Shown: positions 43,816 through 52,724, counted from the first letter of the stretch. The stretch: DNA of 64,000 nt from Acidobacteriota bacterium (GCA_018268915.1 JAFDVQ010000006.1:558001-622000), one strand, 5' to 3'. Notes: generated by a model from the sequence alone, not told the origin. A program made the numbers and translations.

Positions 43816-45279
43816 TCAACCTTCAGAGTAGGGCACTGTAAAGTAGAAAGCCGCTCCCTTGTCGACATCGCCGTTCGCCCAGATCTTCCCTCCGTGGCGG
43901 GTAATGATCCGGTACGCCGTTGCCAGCCCCACTCCCGTGCCGTTGAACTCGCTCTGCGAGTGCAGCCTCTGAAATGGCCGGAATAACCGGTCTGCATAGC
44001 GAGGATTGAATCCCGCGCCATTGTCTTTCACAAAGAAAACCGTCTCGCCGTTCTCGTCCCGGTACCCAAACTGAACAAGCGCCGCATCCTGCTTCGATGT
44101 GTACTTCCACGCATTGCCAATCAGGTTGTCGAGCACCACCTGCATCAGCCCCTCATCGGCGAAGACATGCGCGCCCTTCGCTACATCGAAACGAACGCTC
44201 CTTCCATCCTTCTCAGCCTCAAGCCGAGCCACGATCGAATCCGCAATATGGCTCAGATCGATTGGCCTCCGATGCAGCGGATGGCTGCTGGCGCGCGACA
44301 GGTTCAACAGGTCATCAATCAGCACCGACATGCGCTTCGAGCCTTCCAGCAGGCGGTCGACAAGCATGCGGCCCTCCGCATCGAGGCTTTTTGTCGACGA
44401 GTGCTGCAGCAGAAAGCCAATGTTGTTGATATGCTGCAGCGGCCCGCGCAGATCGTGCGCAACTGAGTACGAAAATGCCTCCAGCTCCTTGTTGGTCGAG
44501 GAAAGCTCAGCGGTTCGTTCTTCAACGCGCTGCTCAAGCTCCGCGCGTGACGACTCCAGCGCTCGATCGCGAACCTGAATCTGCTCGAGCATCTCGTTGA
44601 ACGACTTCACTAGAAAAGAAAGCTCGTCGCTCGAAGGCGGAATCTTTGCCCGCACCGAGTAATCGCGTTCCCGCGTCACAACCTGCGCCGTGCGTGCAAG
44701 ATCTGTGAGCGGATCGCTCACCAGGTGTCGTATCGTCGCCGTCGACAGCAGTGCAATGGCGAAGCAGACAATCAGCATCCCTGCCGAGATGAGCCCGAAA
44801 CGTTCAATGCTGCGCGCTACGCCGCTTGTCTCCGCAAGCATATAAACCGAGCCGACCCACCCTCCTTGGAATCGAATGCGCGTCCCGAGAAGTATGTCGC
44901 GCCCCTTCGTCCAGAAACGCTCGCTCTCGTTGAGCGTCAAGTGCTCATTCAGCTGAAACTGGCTCGAAGGATTTCGAACGTATCGCGCGAACTCCGTCCC
45001 ATCCGGCCGAATGATGACCGCCGCCCGGATCTGCGACGAGTTGCGCAGCGCCGCCATCGTATTTTCCGCAGCCTGCTTGTCGTCGAACTCAAGCGCGCTT
45101 ACGCAGTTTGCACCGATGATGTTCGCCTCAGCCGTCATCGAGATCATCAGCTGCTGGCGCAGGCTGTACAGGTCGTAAATCAGAAACGATATGTACGCGA
45201 GCAGCAATGAGACCCCGCCAACCAGCAGCGTCATGCGTGTGAGCTTGTCTGAGATGGACTGGCTCTTCCAGATGCTCAT
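43816..45279 (-). CDS. Sensor histidine kinase (CHASE8-HAMP-HisKA-HATPase)
   Basis: The 487-residue kinase has a first membrane helix (MTLLVGGVSLLLAYISFLIY, about 16-35), a CHASE8-like periplasmic region, a second helix near 155-178, a HAMP linker, a coiled stretch, the HisKA box FSYSVAHDLRGPLQHI with the phospho-His, and an HATPase domain with DNLIGNAWKYT, KDNGAGFNPRYADRLF and GTGVGLATAYRII. It shares a 4-base overlap with the YfiR gene before it. Such pairs control cyclic-di-GMP or surface functions; the target here is unknown but the polysaccharide locus is adjacent. Confidence 0.92.
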   Translation of the reverse strand: MSIWKSQSISDKLTRMTLLVGGVSLLLAYISFLIYDLYSLRQQLMISMTAEANIIGANCVSALEFDDKQAAENTMAALRNSSQIRAAVIIRPDGTEFARYVRNPSSQFQLNEHLTLNESERFWTKGRDILLGTRIRFQGGWVGSVYMLAETSGVARSIERFGLISAGMLIVCFAIALLSTATIRHLVSDPLTDLARTAQVVTRERDYSVRAKIPPSSDELSFLVKSFNEMLEQIQVRDRALESSRAELEQRVEERTAELSSTNKELEAFSYSVAHDLRGPLQHINNIGFLLQHSSTKSLDAEGRMLVDRLLEGSKRMSVLIDDLLNLSRASSHPLHRRPIDLSHIADSIVARLEAEKDGRSVRFDVAKGAHVFADEGLMQVVLDNLIGNAWKYTSKQDAALVQFGYRDENGETVFFVKDNGAGFNPRYADRLFRPFQRLHSQSEFNGTGVGLATAYRIITRHGGKIWANGDVDKGAAFYFTVPYSEG

Positions 45280-45902
45280 GGCAAAGCTCCAGCCGGAGGC
45301 TTGCCCGAGACCGACGAAGCCACACGTAACAATTCCGAACTCAGCACCAGGTGCGTCCGGTTAACAGCATCGAGGTTAACGGCCATGCGTACCCGGCCCG
45401 ACGCCTCCACGAACTGAATCATGCCGCCACGCTCGAGAAAATCAGGCGCATCGCTGACCGTGAGAGCATCGGCGTTGCCGAGGATGGCGAGATCTTCGCG
45501 GACCCGGGCGCTCTCGACCGAGCCAATGAACACTATCGCGCAGCTCTTCGCGACCGAAATATCGGGAAGATGAATCACCCTGACGGGAAGGCTATTGACC
45601 CGTGCGTTGCCGGCGATCGCTTCGAGCGACGACGCCACCGAATCCTGGCCGAGCGTGCAAATCTCAAACGATGTCCGGGCCGGAAGCGGTCGCGACAGAC
45701 GCACGAACTTTCCCAGATTTAAGAGATAGGCGGCCTTTGCATCGGACTCGCTAGGCTTTTGAGGCGGCGCGGCATGCCCCGCTGGAGCTCGCACCAGAAA
45801 CAGGATCGCGGCTAGTACGCGGGTAACAGCGAAAGTCCACGATGGCTCAGCGGGTCGATCGAGTTTCGATCGCCTCCGCTCAGTTGGAGATACCGGCGGC
45901 AT
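45276..45902 (-). CDS. YfiR-family periplasmic protein
   Basis: The 208-residue protein has an N-terminal signal helix (VTRVLAAILFLVRAP) and the YfiR/DUF4154 domain: KAAYLLNLGKFVRL near 68, CTLGQDSVASSLEA, SCAIVFIG, LTVSDAPDFLERGGMIQFV and RVRMAVNLDAVNRTHLVLSSELLRVA. YfiR in Pseudomonas is a periplasmic repressor of the YfiN diguanylate cyclase; here it lies next to a CHASE8-type kinase instead. The frame is open to TTG 45953; ATG 45902 is chosen but its ribosome site is very close. Confidence 0.88.
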   Translation of the reverse strand: MPPVSPTERRRSKLDRPAEPSWTFAVTRVLAAILFLVRAPAGHAAPPQKPSESDAKAAYLLNLGKFVRLSRPLPARTSFEICTLGQDSVASSLEAIAGNARVNSLPVRVIHLPDISVAKSCAIVFIGSVESARVREDLAILGNADALTVSDAPDFLERGGMIQFVEASGRVRMAVNLDAVNRTHLVLSSELLRVASSVSGKPPAGALP

Positions 45903-46003
45903 CCCTTCCACTTTCAAAGAATTCAGTAGCTCCAGGCTGACTTCGCGGCGCAAAATACCACTGACTTGGATGTGTCGCCCGGCGCAAATGTTGCCAATAG
46001 GAA

Positions 46004-46414
46004 CTATCGATTCTCGGCAGCGGACTGCATGTGGTCAATAGCGCCGGCCCGCGGCGTGCTCAAGTATTGCGCCACAGTCTCCAGCAGCATCGCGGGCTCC
46101 CCCTTGCGAACGAACCCGGAAACAAACGGAGCGATATCCGTGGGAAGCGCCCACAGATCCGAGAGCACCAGTATCGGTATATGCGGATAGGCAGCGCGAA
46201 TCTCCTGCGCAAACTCTGGCGAGGTCCTCGTCGAATTCAAACGGTAGTCGAGAAGCGCCAGTCCCACCGGTTGATTTCTCGGAATCTCGGTGCCCGTAAA
46301 TCGCACCAGAAGTGGAAGGGATTCGTAGCCGGCTTGTTTCATCAGAAGCCCGTAGATCTCGAGATGCATGGGGTCATCATCAACAATGAGAACTCTTTGA
46401 TGACTCGAGTGCAT
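46004..46414 (-). CDS. Single-domain response regulator
   Basis: The 136-residue protein is a receiver domain alone: RVLIVDDDPMHLEIY (acidic pair), LALLDYRLN with the phospho-acceptor Asp, VLSD with the conserved Ser, and FVRKGEP with the conserved Lys. GGAGG precedes the ATG. It is the first gene of a minus-strand set with YfiR and the histidine kinase, so it is a likely phospho-acceptor of that kinase. There is no output domain, suggesting a protein-protein role. Confidence 0.9.
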   Translation of the reverse strand: MHSSHQRVLIVDDDPMHLEIYGLLMKQAGYESLPLLVRFTGTEIPRNQPVGLALLDYRLNSTRTSPEFAQEIRAAYPHIPILVLSDLWALPTDIAPFVSGFVRKGEPAMLLETVAQYLSTPRAGAIDHMQSAAENR

Positions 46415-46576
46415 GTCCTACCTCCGCGAGTGCCAGCGTAGAGCATAACCGCAGGCCGGGATTGGGTCAAAAGGGAATCGGGCCCACAAAACTGGCCCGG
46501 GAGACCATCAGATTCAGCCTATCTCCGTCTCTCTAAAGGACGAATCAGGACCGATTTCGCTATCCACAGGCAGAGA

Positions 46577-46822
46577 ATGAATTCCGATAAAATGATAAAG
46601 ATGAGTTTCCCGGTCAAAACCTGCGTCGTCTGCGGAGAGGAATTTGAGCTGAAGCCCGACAAGCCCGGGTTTGCGAACCGCTGTCCAGAGTGCAGCGTAG
46701 CCGAAGAAGAGCCCGAGCAGAAGAAGCAGAATCTCAGTCCCGAAGAACGCAAAGCAGAAGCTGAAGCAAACGCCGAGCGCCGCAAGGCTATCCGCGATCT
46801 TCTCTACAAAAAAGACCGCTGA
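46577..46822 (+). CDS. Small zinc-ribbon-like protein
   Basis: The 81-residue protein has a four-Cys cluster CVVC (16-19) and CPEC (36-39), which can bind one zinc ion, followed by a highly charged helical tail (about 45-80). The last half is Glu/Lys/Arg-rich. Starts at the two downstream Met codons (46592, 46601) are also possible. Similar small proteins occur in Acidobacteriota without known function. A minus-strand ORF overlapping it lacks motifs. Confidence 0.75.
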   Translation: MNSDKMIKMSFPVKTCVVCGEEFELKPDKPGFANRCPECSVAEEEPEQKKQNLSPEERKAEAEANAERRKAIRDLLYKKDR

Positions 46823-46999
46823 GAGAGTCTAGACCGCCAGTTCCAGCGCTCGTCTTGATCGTGATTCACGCAGGGAAGCCCCGAACGCCTGCAGCTCTTA
46901 CGCACATCGCGGCTCATCAAAACCGATAACAACAACCCGCAAGATCCAATGCATCCTCTTGCTCCGTGCCCATCGCTCTCCCGGAGGGAGAACCGACTT

Positions 47000-47059
47000 T
47001 AGCCCAGGGTGAAACCCTGGGGTAACTCCACCCAAAAAGCCCCCGAGCCCCGTAGGGGC
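47000..47059. repeat. CCCAGGGTGAAACCCTGGG / GCCCCGTAGGGGC hairpin pair
   Basis: CCAGGGTgaaACCCTGG (47004-47020) and GCCCCgtaGGGGC (47047-47059) are two hairpins 27 bases apart. Such pairs recur in intergenic DNA of Acidobacteriota and Planctomycetes. The remainder of the 543-base gap from 46823 to 47365 shows only the terminator listed next. Confidence 0.75.
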
Positions 47060-47241
47060 GGCCGAAATCCCGAGCCCAAACCGCGATAGAAACCTGTCAA
47101 CCCCTCTTGCATCTCGCACCTGCCTAACCACCTCATTCCATTCATAAAATTCCCGTCGCCCGGTTTGCATGTTCCTCACCCCATTCGGCGCAAACTTATC
47201 TCGTAGTCAAAATCTCTTTCGCTAACTCGGCTCATAGCGGC

Positions 47242-47268
47242 GCCCGGCAACACAGTTGCCGGGCTTTC
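47242..47268 (+). terminator. Strong intrinsic terminator
   Basis: GCCCGGCAAC and GTTGCCGGGC form a 10-base-pair stem with loop ACA, followed by TTTCT. A second small hairpin GTGCGCgccaGCGCAC follows at 47275-47290. It lies about 420 bases after the zinc-ribbon gene, which may have a long 3' tail. Confidence 0.8.
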
Positions 47269-47365
47269 TAACGTGCGCGCCAGCGCACGCTAACTCCGCT
47301 AACTCCTCCGCTTATTCACGAACAGGCCAATCCCTGTTCCCTAATCTCTGATGCCTTGGAGAAAT

Positions 47366-47974
47366 ATGTTCGCCAAATGTACGCACACCCTCGAATCCGG
47401 CAGCACATGCCAGTCACCCGCCGTCCGTGGAACCAAACTCTGTTTCCACCACACGCCTCACCAGAAACTGGAGCGGAAATGGCCCCACGAAAGCGAGCCA
47501 TTGGAGCTTCCTGCGCTCACCAGCAAAAACAATATACTGATCGCCGTCGGCGACGTCCTGCGAGCCATGGCCGAGCGCCGCATCAAGCGCTCCGAAGCTG
47601 ACACACTTCTCCACGGTCTCAAGTTTCTCGATCGCCTAATGACCGAACTCGATCAGCAGGCCCCCTCGCTTCCAGTCGGGCCAGGCATCCGAATCCCTGG
47701 GCGCTCGCAACCAAATCCCCCATCCAGCCCGACGCACGCCCGCATTTCCAAACAAGCACACTCCGCCTGGCCGGGAACCAAACCACCTTCCCTCTCGGAA
47801 TCCCGCATCAATCATGGAGACATATTCAAGCCATATCTCAAGTCCGCCGGCATCAACCCACACCCCCACGCGCCAGCTTGGTCCAGGGACGACGAACCTT
47901 CCTTCGTGCAGCTGCTCTGTTCCAAAGCCAGCGCAGCCGCGATGGCACAGGCCTCACAACCGATCCACGGCTAA
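47366..47974 (+). CDS. Small Cys/His zinc-binding protein, acidobacterial type
   Basis: The 202-residue protein starts at ATG 47366, with GGAG 5 bases upstream; ATG 47351 is an alternative. The N-terminus has a likely zinc site, C-x-H-x7-C-x10-C-x2-H (KCTHTLESGSTC..LCFHH). A helical segment (AVGDVLRAMAERRIKRSEADTLL) follows, and the last 100 residues are Pro/Ser-rich and disordered. The CxH..GxxCxxPAxxGxxxCxxH pattern is common in many-copy hypothetical proteins of this phylum. Role unknown. Confidence 0.75.
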   Translation: MFAKCTHTLESGSTCQSPAVRGTKLCFHHTPHQKLERKWPHESEPLELPALTSKNNILIAVGDVLRAMAERRIKRSEADTLLHGLKFLDRLMTELDQQAPSLPVGPGIRIPGRSQPNPPSSPTHARISKQAHSAWPGTKPPSLSESRINHGDIFKPYLKSAGINPHPHAPAWSRDDEPSFVQLLCSKASAAAMAQASQPIHG

Positions 47975-48201
47975 ATCAAGTCCACTGAGGAATTTGACAA
48001 AAAAGCGGGACAATTCGAGCGCGGAGTTTCTTGAGCCACACGCGCACTCTTCAGCTTCGAACAGGGCGGCTAGCGAGTCAGAATCACACGTCGCCGCCAC
48101 ACAAAATCAAAAGTCGCGTGTCTCTCACACCGCACCCGGCCGAAAGAGCGGGAAAGCTCCGTCGCAACCAAAGCGTTATCACAAGCCGGCCGTTGGCTTT
48201 C

Positions 48202-49059
48202 TTACGCTGCAGCAACCCGCCTGATCAGGTCCGATTGTTCGCCATCAGTTTCGGCGCCGATCGTGAAAGCATCGAGAACTCCCGTGCCAAGAGCAAAGCG
48301 GATCGCCTCGTCCTGCCGCTTTCGCATCGCGCCCTGGCCCAGAATCTTCATTCCGATAATTCCCTTCCCTTGAGCGCGCATCTCCTTGATTACGCCGACG
48401 ACCGTCTGCGGATCCGCATCCATGTGCGCGCCAACCGGATTCAAACGAACAAGATCCACGTCTACCCACGGCGACGCAGCCGCCGCGCGCAACGCTTCGA
48501 TGCTGTGGCACGAAACGCCGTGAGCCTTGATGATCCCCTTTTGCTTGGCTTCTGAAAACACATCCATCACGCCCCGATAGCGTGTGCTCCAATCTCCTTC
48601 CGTGACGCAGTGGATGAGCAGGATGTCGATGTAGTCCGTCTTCAATTCGCGCCGGTAGCGATCGATTGCACCCTTCGCCTCTTTCGGCTCGCGAATATCG
48701 CATTTCGTCATGATCACAACTTTGTCGCGCGGAAGCTTCGAGACCGCTTCGGCAACCTCAGGGTGAGAACCATACGAGTCGGCAGTGTCAAATAGCGTGA
48801 GCCCGCGATCGTAACCCGTACGCAGCAGGCGCGTGAGGCTGCCCCCCCGCGTCTGATTCGACGAGCCGCCGAAGCCAACCGTGCCGGTGCCCATGGCCAG
48901 GCGGCTGGTGCGAATTCCGGTCTTGCCGAGCACGACGGTGTCTGTAGCTTCAGCCCGGTGAGGCGTGTCGAGAACAAGCAGATCGGCAATAGCGCGCGGA
49001 GCGAGGTACGATGCGCCTAGCCCAGCTGCAGCATGCGAGATGAATTTTCGCCGATTCAT
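48202..49059 (-). CDS. Aldo/keto reductase with Tat signal
   Basis: The 285-residue protein begins NRRKFISHAAAGLG, a twin-arginine signal, followed by a shortened aldo/keto reductase barrel. The catalytic tetrad is intact: FDTADSYG (Asp, Tyr), MTKCD (Lys) and LLIHCVTE (His). GGAGGTC precedes the ATG. Secreted aldo/keto reductases with Tat leaders are unusual because NADPH is cytoplasmic; the cofactor would be bound before export. Substrate unknown. Confidence 0.88.
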   Translation of the reverse strand: MNRRKFISHAAAGLGASYLAPRAIADLLVLDTPHRAEATDTVVLGKTGIRTSRLAMGTGTVGFGGSSNQTRGGSLTRLLRTGYDRGLTLFDTADSYGSHPEVAEAVSKLPRDKVVIMTKCDIREPKEAKGAIDRYRRELKTDYIDILLIHCVTEGDWSTRYRGVMDVFSEAKQKGIIKAHGVSCHSIEALRAAAASPWVDVDLVRLNPVGAHMDADPQTVVGVIKEMRAQGKGIIGMKILGQGAMRKRQDEAIRFALGTGVLDAFTIGAETDGEQSDLIRRVAAA

Positions 49060-49230
49060 TTTGACCTCCAGAGTCGCGAACGAACGGGGACGCGCAAACC
49101 GGAGCCGGATGGATTACGACACCGGTGCAGTGATTCTACGCCGGGTCTGAATACCTGACTACCCACATGCAGCGGCCGAGAGCTTGACTCTCAGGCTCGA
49201 CTTCAATTGTGAGCGATGGGAAAGTATCAG

Positions 49231-49332
49231 GGCACGACTTCAGTTGTGCCATCAGCATTTCTTCAAAGAGTGAAGGGTACGGGCTTTGGCCCGTACGCAA
49301 CAAATCTTCAGATTGAGTGGGGCTTTAGCCCC
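49231..49332. repeat. Three successive palindromic repeats
   Basis: GGCACGACTTCAGTTGTGCC (49231-49250), GTACGGGCTTTGGCCCGTAC (49278-49297) and GGGGCTTTAGCCCC (49319-49332) lie in the 348-base gap downstream of the 49408 gene. The first and last match elements at 22362-22422 and 9115-9169. No gene is supported in this gap. Confidence 0.85.
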
Positions 49333-49362
49333 TGCGCTATTCGATTAGCGAAGCCAGCAGAA

Positions 49363-49390
49363 AAGCCCGGCGCTGCACGCCGGGCCTTCT
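49363..49390 (-). terminator. Intrinsic terminator of the 49408 gene
   Basis: On the minus strand GCCCGGCG and CGCCGGGC form a stem followed by TTTTCT, just after the stop of the gene at 49408. Confidence 0.85.
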
Positions 49391-49407
49391 GTCAGGAAAC
49401 AACGAAA

Positions 49408-50037
49408 TTACGGACGACCACTCATCAAGTGATCCCACGCTACCCGATATCCGCGGCGATAGCCCTCCTGGAAAGGCCGCTTCTGATCGCGCGGAACATC
49501 CGGATGCCGATACGTGTCGTGCCGATTGATGTCCTGGCTACGGTGATTCTCGTAGTCATCCCGCGCGGATTCAATCCCGTGCCGGAACCCGTTGCGGCGA
49601 ACATCATCATACCCGTCCGGAAATGCATCCCATCCGCCGCGTCCAACCGGGCCCTGGCCATAAGCGGGTGGTGGTGGAGCGTACGCCGGAGGCGGACCTG
49701 CCAGGTGCGACATCGCTACGTTATAGCCGCGAACGAACCCATCACGATATGCCTGCTTCGCACGCCCTGGGACATGCGGATGGCGATAGGAGTCATGATC
49801 ATCGACATTGGGTCGCCGGCGGTTGGCAACATCACTGCGCGCAGCTTCGATGCCGTCGCGAAAGCCGCTGCGCTGGATATCGTTCCACGTGTCGTCGGGC
49901 CGATCCCAGCCGCCGCGGTCCTGCATGAACCCGGCAGCAAAAGTGGGGGAGGATAATGCGTGAGAGCGAGGTGCAGAGAGCAGTAGGAATGCCGCACACC
50001 CGCTTAGCGACGCGATGCGAAGCCAGTTGAGATTCAT
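49408..50037 (-). CDS. Secreted protein with two GFR-GIE-AR-D repeat units
   Basis: The 209-residue protein starts at ATG 50037 with a signal peptide (LNWLRIASLSGCAAFLLLS). It has two copies of a unit of about 64 residues. Each unit reads GFR-x-GIE-x-AR-x-D, then a variable stretch, HD-x-YRHP-x-VP, then Y/F-x-x-G-Y/F-x-x-GY-x-VA-x-x-HL. The copies are at about 50-115 and 135-205, joined by a Pro/Gly/Tyr linker. One more copy occurs in the neighbouring gene at 50231. I do not recognise the unit; His, Asp, Arg and Tyr positions are conserved. Envelope location is inferred. Confidence 0.8.
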   Translation of the reverse strand: MNLNWLRIASLSGCAAFLLLSAPRSHALSSPTFAAGFMQDRGGWDRPDDTWNDIQRSGFRDGIEAARSDVANRRRPNVDDHDSYRHPHVPGRAKQAYRDGFVRGYNVAMSHLAGPPPAYAPPPPAYGQGPVGRGGWDAFPDGYDDVRRNGFRHGIESARDDYENHRSQDINRHDTYRHPDVPRDQKRPFQEGYRRGYRVAWDHLMSGRP

Positions 50038-50182
50038 TTCAACAAATCTCCTTTTCGAATCTATTTGTAACAACCTCAGCAAAGAATGCTAAAGCTGTGA
50101 TGCTCAAGCTGCCAACCAAATATCGGCAGGCAAAGATATCAACCCGGATTACCTCGGAGTGTTGTGTGCGAACTGGCAGAAG

Positions 50183-50207
50183 AATGCCCGGCCGTGAGCC
50201 GGGCATT
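50183..50207 (-). terminator. Intrinsic terminator of the 50231 gene
   Basis: AATGCCCGGC and GCCGGGCATT form a 10-base-pair stem with loop CGTGA, just downstream of the minus-strand gene. The U-tract is weak (TTCTTCT). Confidence 0.7.
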
Positions 50208-50230
50208 AAAGCTCCTTAGTTCATCTCAAC

Positions 50231-50638
50231 TTACGGCCGATCGTAGTCACGGTCACGATCTCGGGCATGCTTCATGTGGTCCATCGCCCGGCGATATCCC
50301 ACCTTGAAGCCCTCGCGAAACTCTCCGCGGTCATGCTCATCGACGGGCGGGTGTTTGTACACCTGATGGTCGTCAGCATCGGCATGACGGCGGTCCATGT
50401 AGTCGCGGCGGGCGGCTTCAACGCCCTCGCGGAAACCCTGGCGTTGGGGATCGCGATAGGTATCAGGCGTCCGGTCCCAGTCCCGGTCACGATCCTGGTA
50501 CTGATCCTGGTATTGTGGCGCGCTGTATTGCGGCGCAGGTGGCGGCGGACCCGGTTCCTGTGCAGCGGCCTTGGTCGCTACAGGAGCGGCGATAAAGAGA
50601 GCAAGAGCAGGAATCGAAAACCACTTTATGTTTTTCAT
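50231..50638 (-). CDS. Secreted protein with one GFR-GVE-AR-D repeat unit
   Basis: The 135-residue protein starts at ATG 50638 (GGAGG about 10 bases upstream) with a signal peptide (WFSIPALALFIAAPVATKA). It has a Pro/Gln/Tyr linker and one unit of the repeat seen twice in the 49408 gene: GFREGVEAARRD, DDHQVYKHP, GEFREGFKVGYRRAMDHM. The C-terminus is Asp/Arg-rich (RDRDYDRP). The two genes are probable tandem paralogues, each with its own terminator. Confidence 0.8.
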   Translation of the reverse strand: MKNIKWFSIPALALFIAAPVATKAAAQEPGPPPPAPQYSAPQYQDQYQDRDRDWDRTPDTYRDPQRQGFREGVEAARRDYMDRRHADADDHQVYKHPPVDEHDRGEFREGFKVGYRRAMDHMKHARDRDRDYDRP

Positions 50639-50933
50639 AAGATATGTAACCTCCGTAGGAGCTAGAGCTCCACGTACGAAGGATAGAGATGAGGACCGGC
50701 AGGTCCGCGTTGCCCTTCGATGGGTTGCCCGGTGTGGAAAGAAACTAGCCGGTGTAAGGCGCTGCGATGGCTGGGGTTGGAGATCGCGGATCAGTTTCTT
50801 GACTGAACACCCCACCTCAAGCGACGGCCTGCCATCCCCAACCGAACGAAGGTCAGGTTACTGGCGGGAGTCGGGCTCGCGCTGGGATTGCACATCATTA
50901 CCACCATCTGGCCTAAGATGAGCTTAAAGACTC

Positions 50934-51515
50934 ATGAACAAGGTCGAGAGATGGGCGGGTCTGTGGCTCGCTTCAGCCATTTGGGTTGCAGCGGCGGTAT
51001 GGACTGCCCCGGCGTGCATTGCGCAATCGAGCACGAAGCACGCGAAGAAGGCTGCGCCGGTCAAGGAGCCCACTTCAGCGGAGTTGTTCGCTTACATGCG
51101 TGGAGTGCTGTTGCAGTACAGCGCCGACGATGGAGTCAACGACAACCTCGAAGTGGCGATCGATCCGACTGCGACCGTGCTCACCATCAGGCAGCCCGAT
51201 GGACACTGCGACATCTTTCTGAGCGCTCTCGACGCTAACACGATTTCCTGGGATGTCTACGACGCGACGGATTCCATGCAGACCCGCGCGCCTCTCGCGC
51301 GCCTGACCGTCGTATCCGTCGCGGGCAAGAAGGCGCGTACCTGCTACGACGTCGAGAACAACATCGACCCTGCGCCAACCGCGACCAGGGCGCGGATTCT
51401 CTTTTCATGGGAGAAGATCCCCGAAGGATCAGGCTTCCAGTCGAAGTTCACAAAGGCCTTCAAAAAGCTCATCACCCAAAGCGGCGGCGCCGCAGAAGCA
51501 AGTCTCTTCAAGTAG
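50934..51515 (+). CDS. Secreted protein of unknown function
   Basis: The 193-residue protein has a signal peptide (LASAIWVAAAVWTAPACIA, residues 12-30), a Lys-rich spacer and a folded domain of about 130 residues (LFAYMRGVLLQYSADDGV; PDGHCDIFLSALDANTISWD; RARILFSWEKI). Two Cys residues (about 92 and 137) could form a disulfide. I do not recognise the family. It is divergent from the 50231 gene. Confidence 0.7.
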   Translation: MNKVERWAGLWLASAIWVAAAVWTAPACIAQSSTKHAKKAAPVKEPTSAELFAYMRGVLLQYSADDGVNDNLEVAIDPTATVLTIRQPDGHCDIFLSALDANTISWDVYDATDSMQTRAPLARLTVVSVAGKKARTCYDVENNIDPAPTATRARILFSWEKIPEGSGFQSKFTKAFKKLITQSGGAAEASLFK

Positions 51516-51714
51516 AGCCGCTACACGACAAATCACTTCCGTATAGCCCGTAATGATGCGGGAGTATCCACCTTGTGCAGGCGCGCCCGGGCACAAAGGC
51601 AGAGGCTCAGGAATTGCGATTTGACCTGACATCGGTCGGGCTCATTCGCCGCAACTTTTTGGGGAGAGTCAGAGCATCGGCATTCGAGAACAAAATAATT
51701 CCTTCCCGTAGCTA

Positions 51715-52368
51715 TTAGAGGGACGAAGTATTTTGCGGGATTTGCCGAGCATCTTGCAAAATGTGTTTCAATGTCGAATCCAGATTCACTTCGTGGTTGA
51801 TACCGTTCTGGGTGAGGCGTTGCGGCTTGTGAACACGTTCACATCCTCCAAGGTTAAGCCCCGACGGTGTGAGCCCGGACGGTAAGGCGTAGCACCTGGA
51901 AACATCGTCGCCCCCGTCGACTACGTGAACTGGAATGCCTTTATCGACAAGCATGGTCAACCAATCGTGAGGTTCTCGTTCAGACCAGGATGACGATACG
52001 AAGACAAGCGCTTTCGGACCGGAATAACTGGCAAGCAGCCTCGCTGCCGCTGACAATGATGACTCTCTTTCTGAACCAGCCGGCAAGGAATGGTCAGCGA
52101 GTGCCGCTTCAAGCGACGAACTCGCGACGTATGGCGTATAGGTGCCGTCTGGCCGATTGATGCTTATGAGCCAGCCGCTTGCCGACAACGCTCGTAGTTT
52201 CCGTGCCAATTTGCCACTACCCGGACGTTTCTCTCCAGCTCTGTAGATCAAGAAGAGATGGCCAGCCTCTACACCCTCGTCCGTCTGGACTGGACAAGCC
52301 GCCGGATAGCTCAAAACAGGGATTAGAAGCAAAGAAAGCCAAGTGACTACTGTACGTCGTGCGTTCAT
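51715..52368 (-). CDS. Secreted VWA-like protein
   Basis: The 217-residue protein starts at ATG 52368 with a signal peptide (VVTWLSLLLIPVLSYPAAC). The domain resembles a shortened von Willebrand A fold: LSAAARLLASYSGPKALVFVSSSWSE and MLVDKGIPVHVVD, although the D-x-S-x-S metal site is not clear. It is typical of the VWFA-related secreted proteins of Acidobacteriota. Family call is moderate because of the missing metal motif. Confidence 0.6.
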   Translation of the reverse strand: MNARRTVVTWLSLLLIPVLSYPAACPVQTDEGVEAGHLFLIYRAGEKRPGSGKLARKLRALSASGWLISINRPDGTYTPYVASSSLEAALADHSLPAGSERESSLSAAARLLASYSGPKALVFVSSSWSEREPHDWLTMLVDKGIPVHVVDGGDDVSRCYALPSGLTPSGLNLGGCERVHKPQRLTQNGINHEVNLDSTLKHILQDARQIPQNTSSL

Positions 52369-52724
52369 AGCGAGTCTCCGCCACAGAGATGGACAACAGT
52401 AGACAAGATACTGCCAAATTCTTCGCTTTGTCTCTTGGTCGGCAAGGAATTGCATTTCAGGTGGGCGAAAAGCAGAAAGCTGACTGCCGGTTTCTCTGCT
52501 TCGCCCTGCGCTTTACGCAGGTCTGCAGTCGAAATGACAGTCTGTACAGCTGTGCAACCTGAACACGAATGCCAGTTGGTGTTGCAGAAATTGAAGCCTG
52601 CAGCGGGATAGTGACGAGGGAGGCACTTGGTGAGATACACCCCCGCCTCCCGTTTTGCTCGGGAGGCGGAGTGGTCATAAACGGCCGGAGCTAAAAGCTG
52701 AGGGCTGATAGCTGAAAGCTGCGT
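52369..52724. other. Gene-free gap with a hairpin and a 3' repeat
   Basis: A stem CCGCCTCCCG / CGGGAGGCGG lies at 52643-52669. Bases 52689-52720 are a low-complexity run (AGCTAAAAGCTGAGGGCTGA then TAGCTGAAAGCT) sharing a 17-base inverted match with 59619-59638. An ORF at 52365-52640 has no supporting motif. Confidence 0.5.

Noticed and set aside
46519-46785. A minus-strand ORF over the zinc-ribbon gene
   Set aside because: The plus-strand frame has the paired CxxC motif and a charged tail; the minus frame does not.
49216-49956. A 246-codon plus-strand ORF
   Set aside because: It is the opposite-strand shadow of the secreted repeat protein at 49408-50037, which has a signal peptide, internal repeats and a terminator.
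52365-52640. A 91-codon minus-strand ORF upstream of the VWA-like gene
   Set aside because: No start signal, domain or conservation evidence; several Cys residues only.
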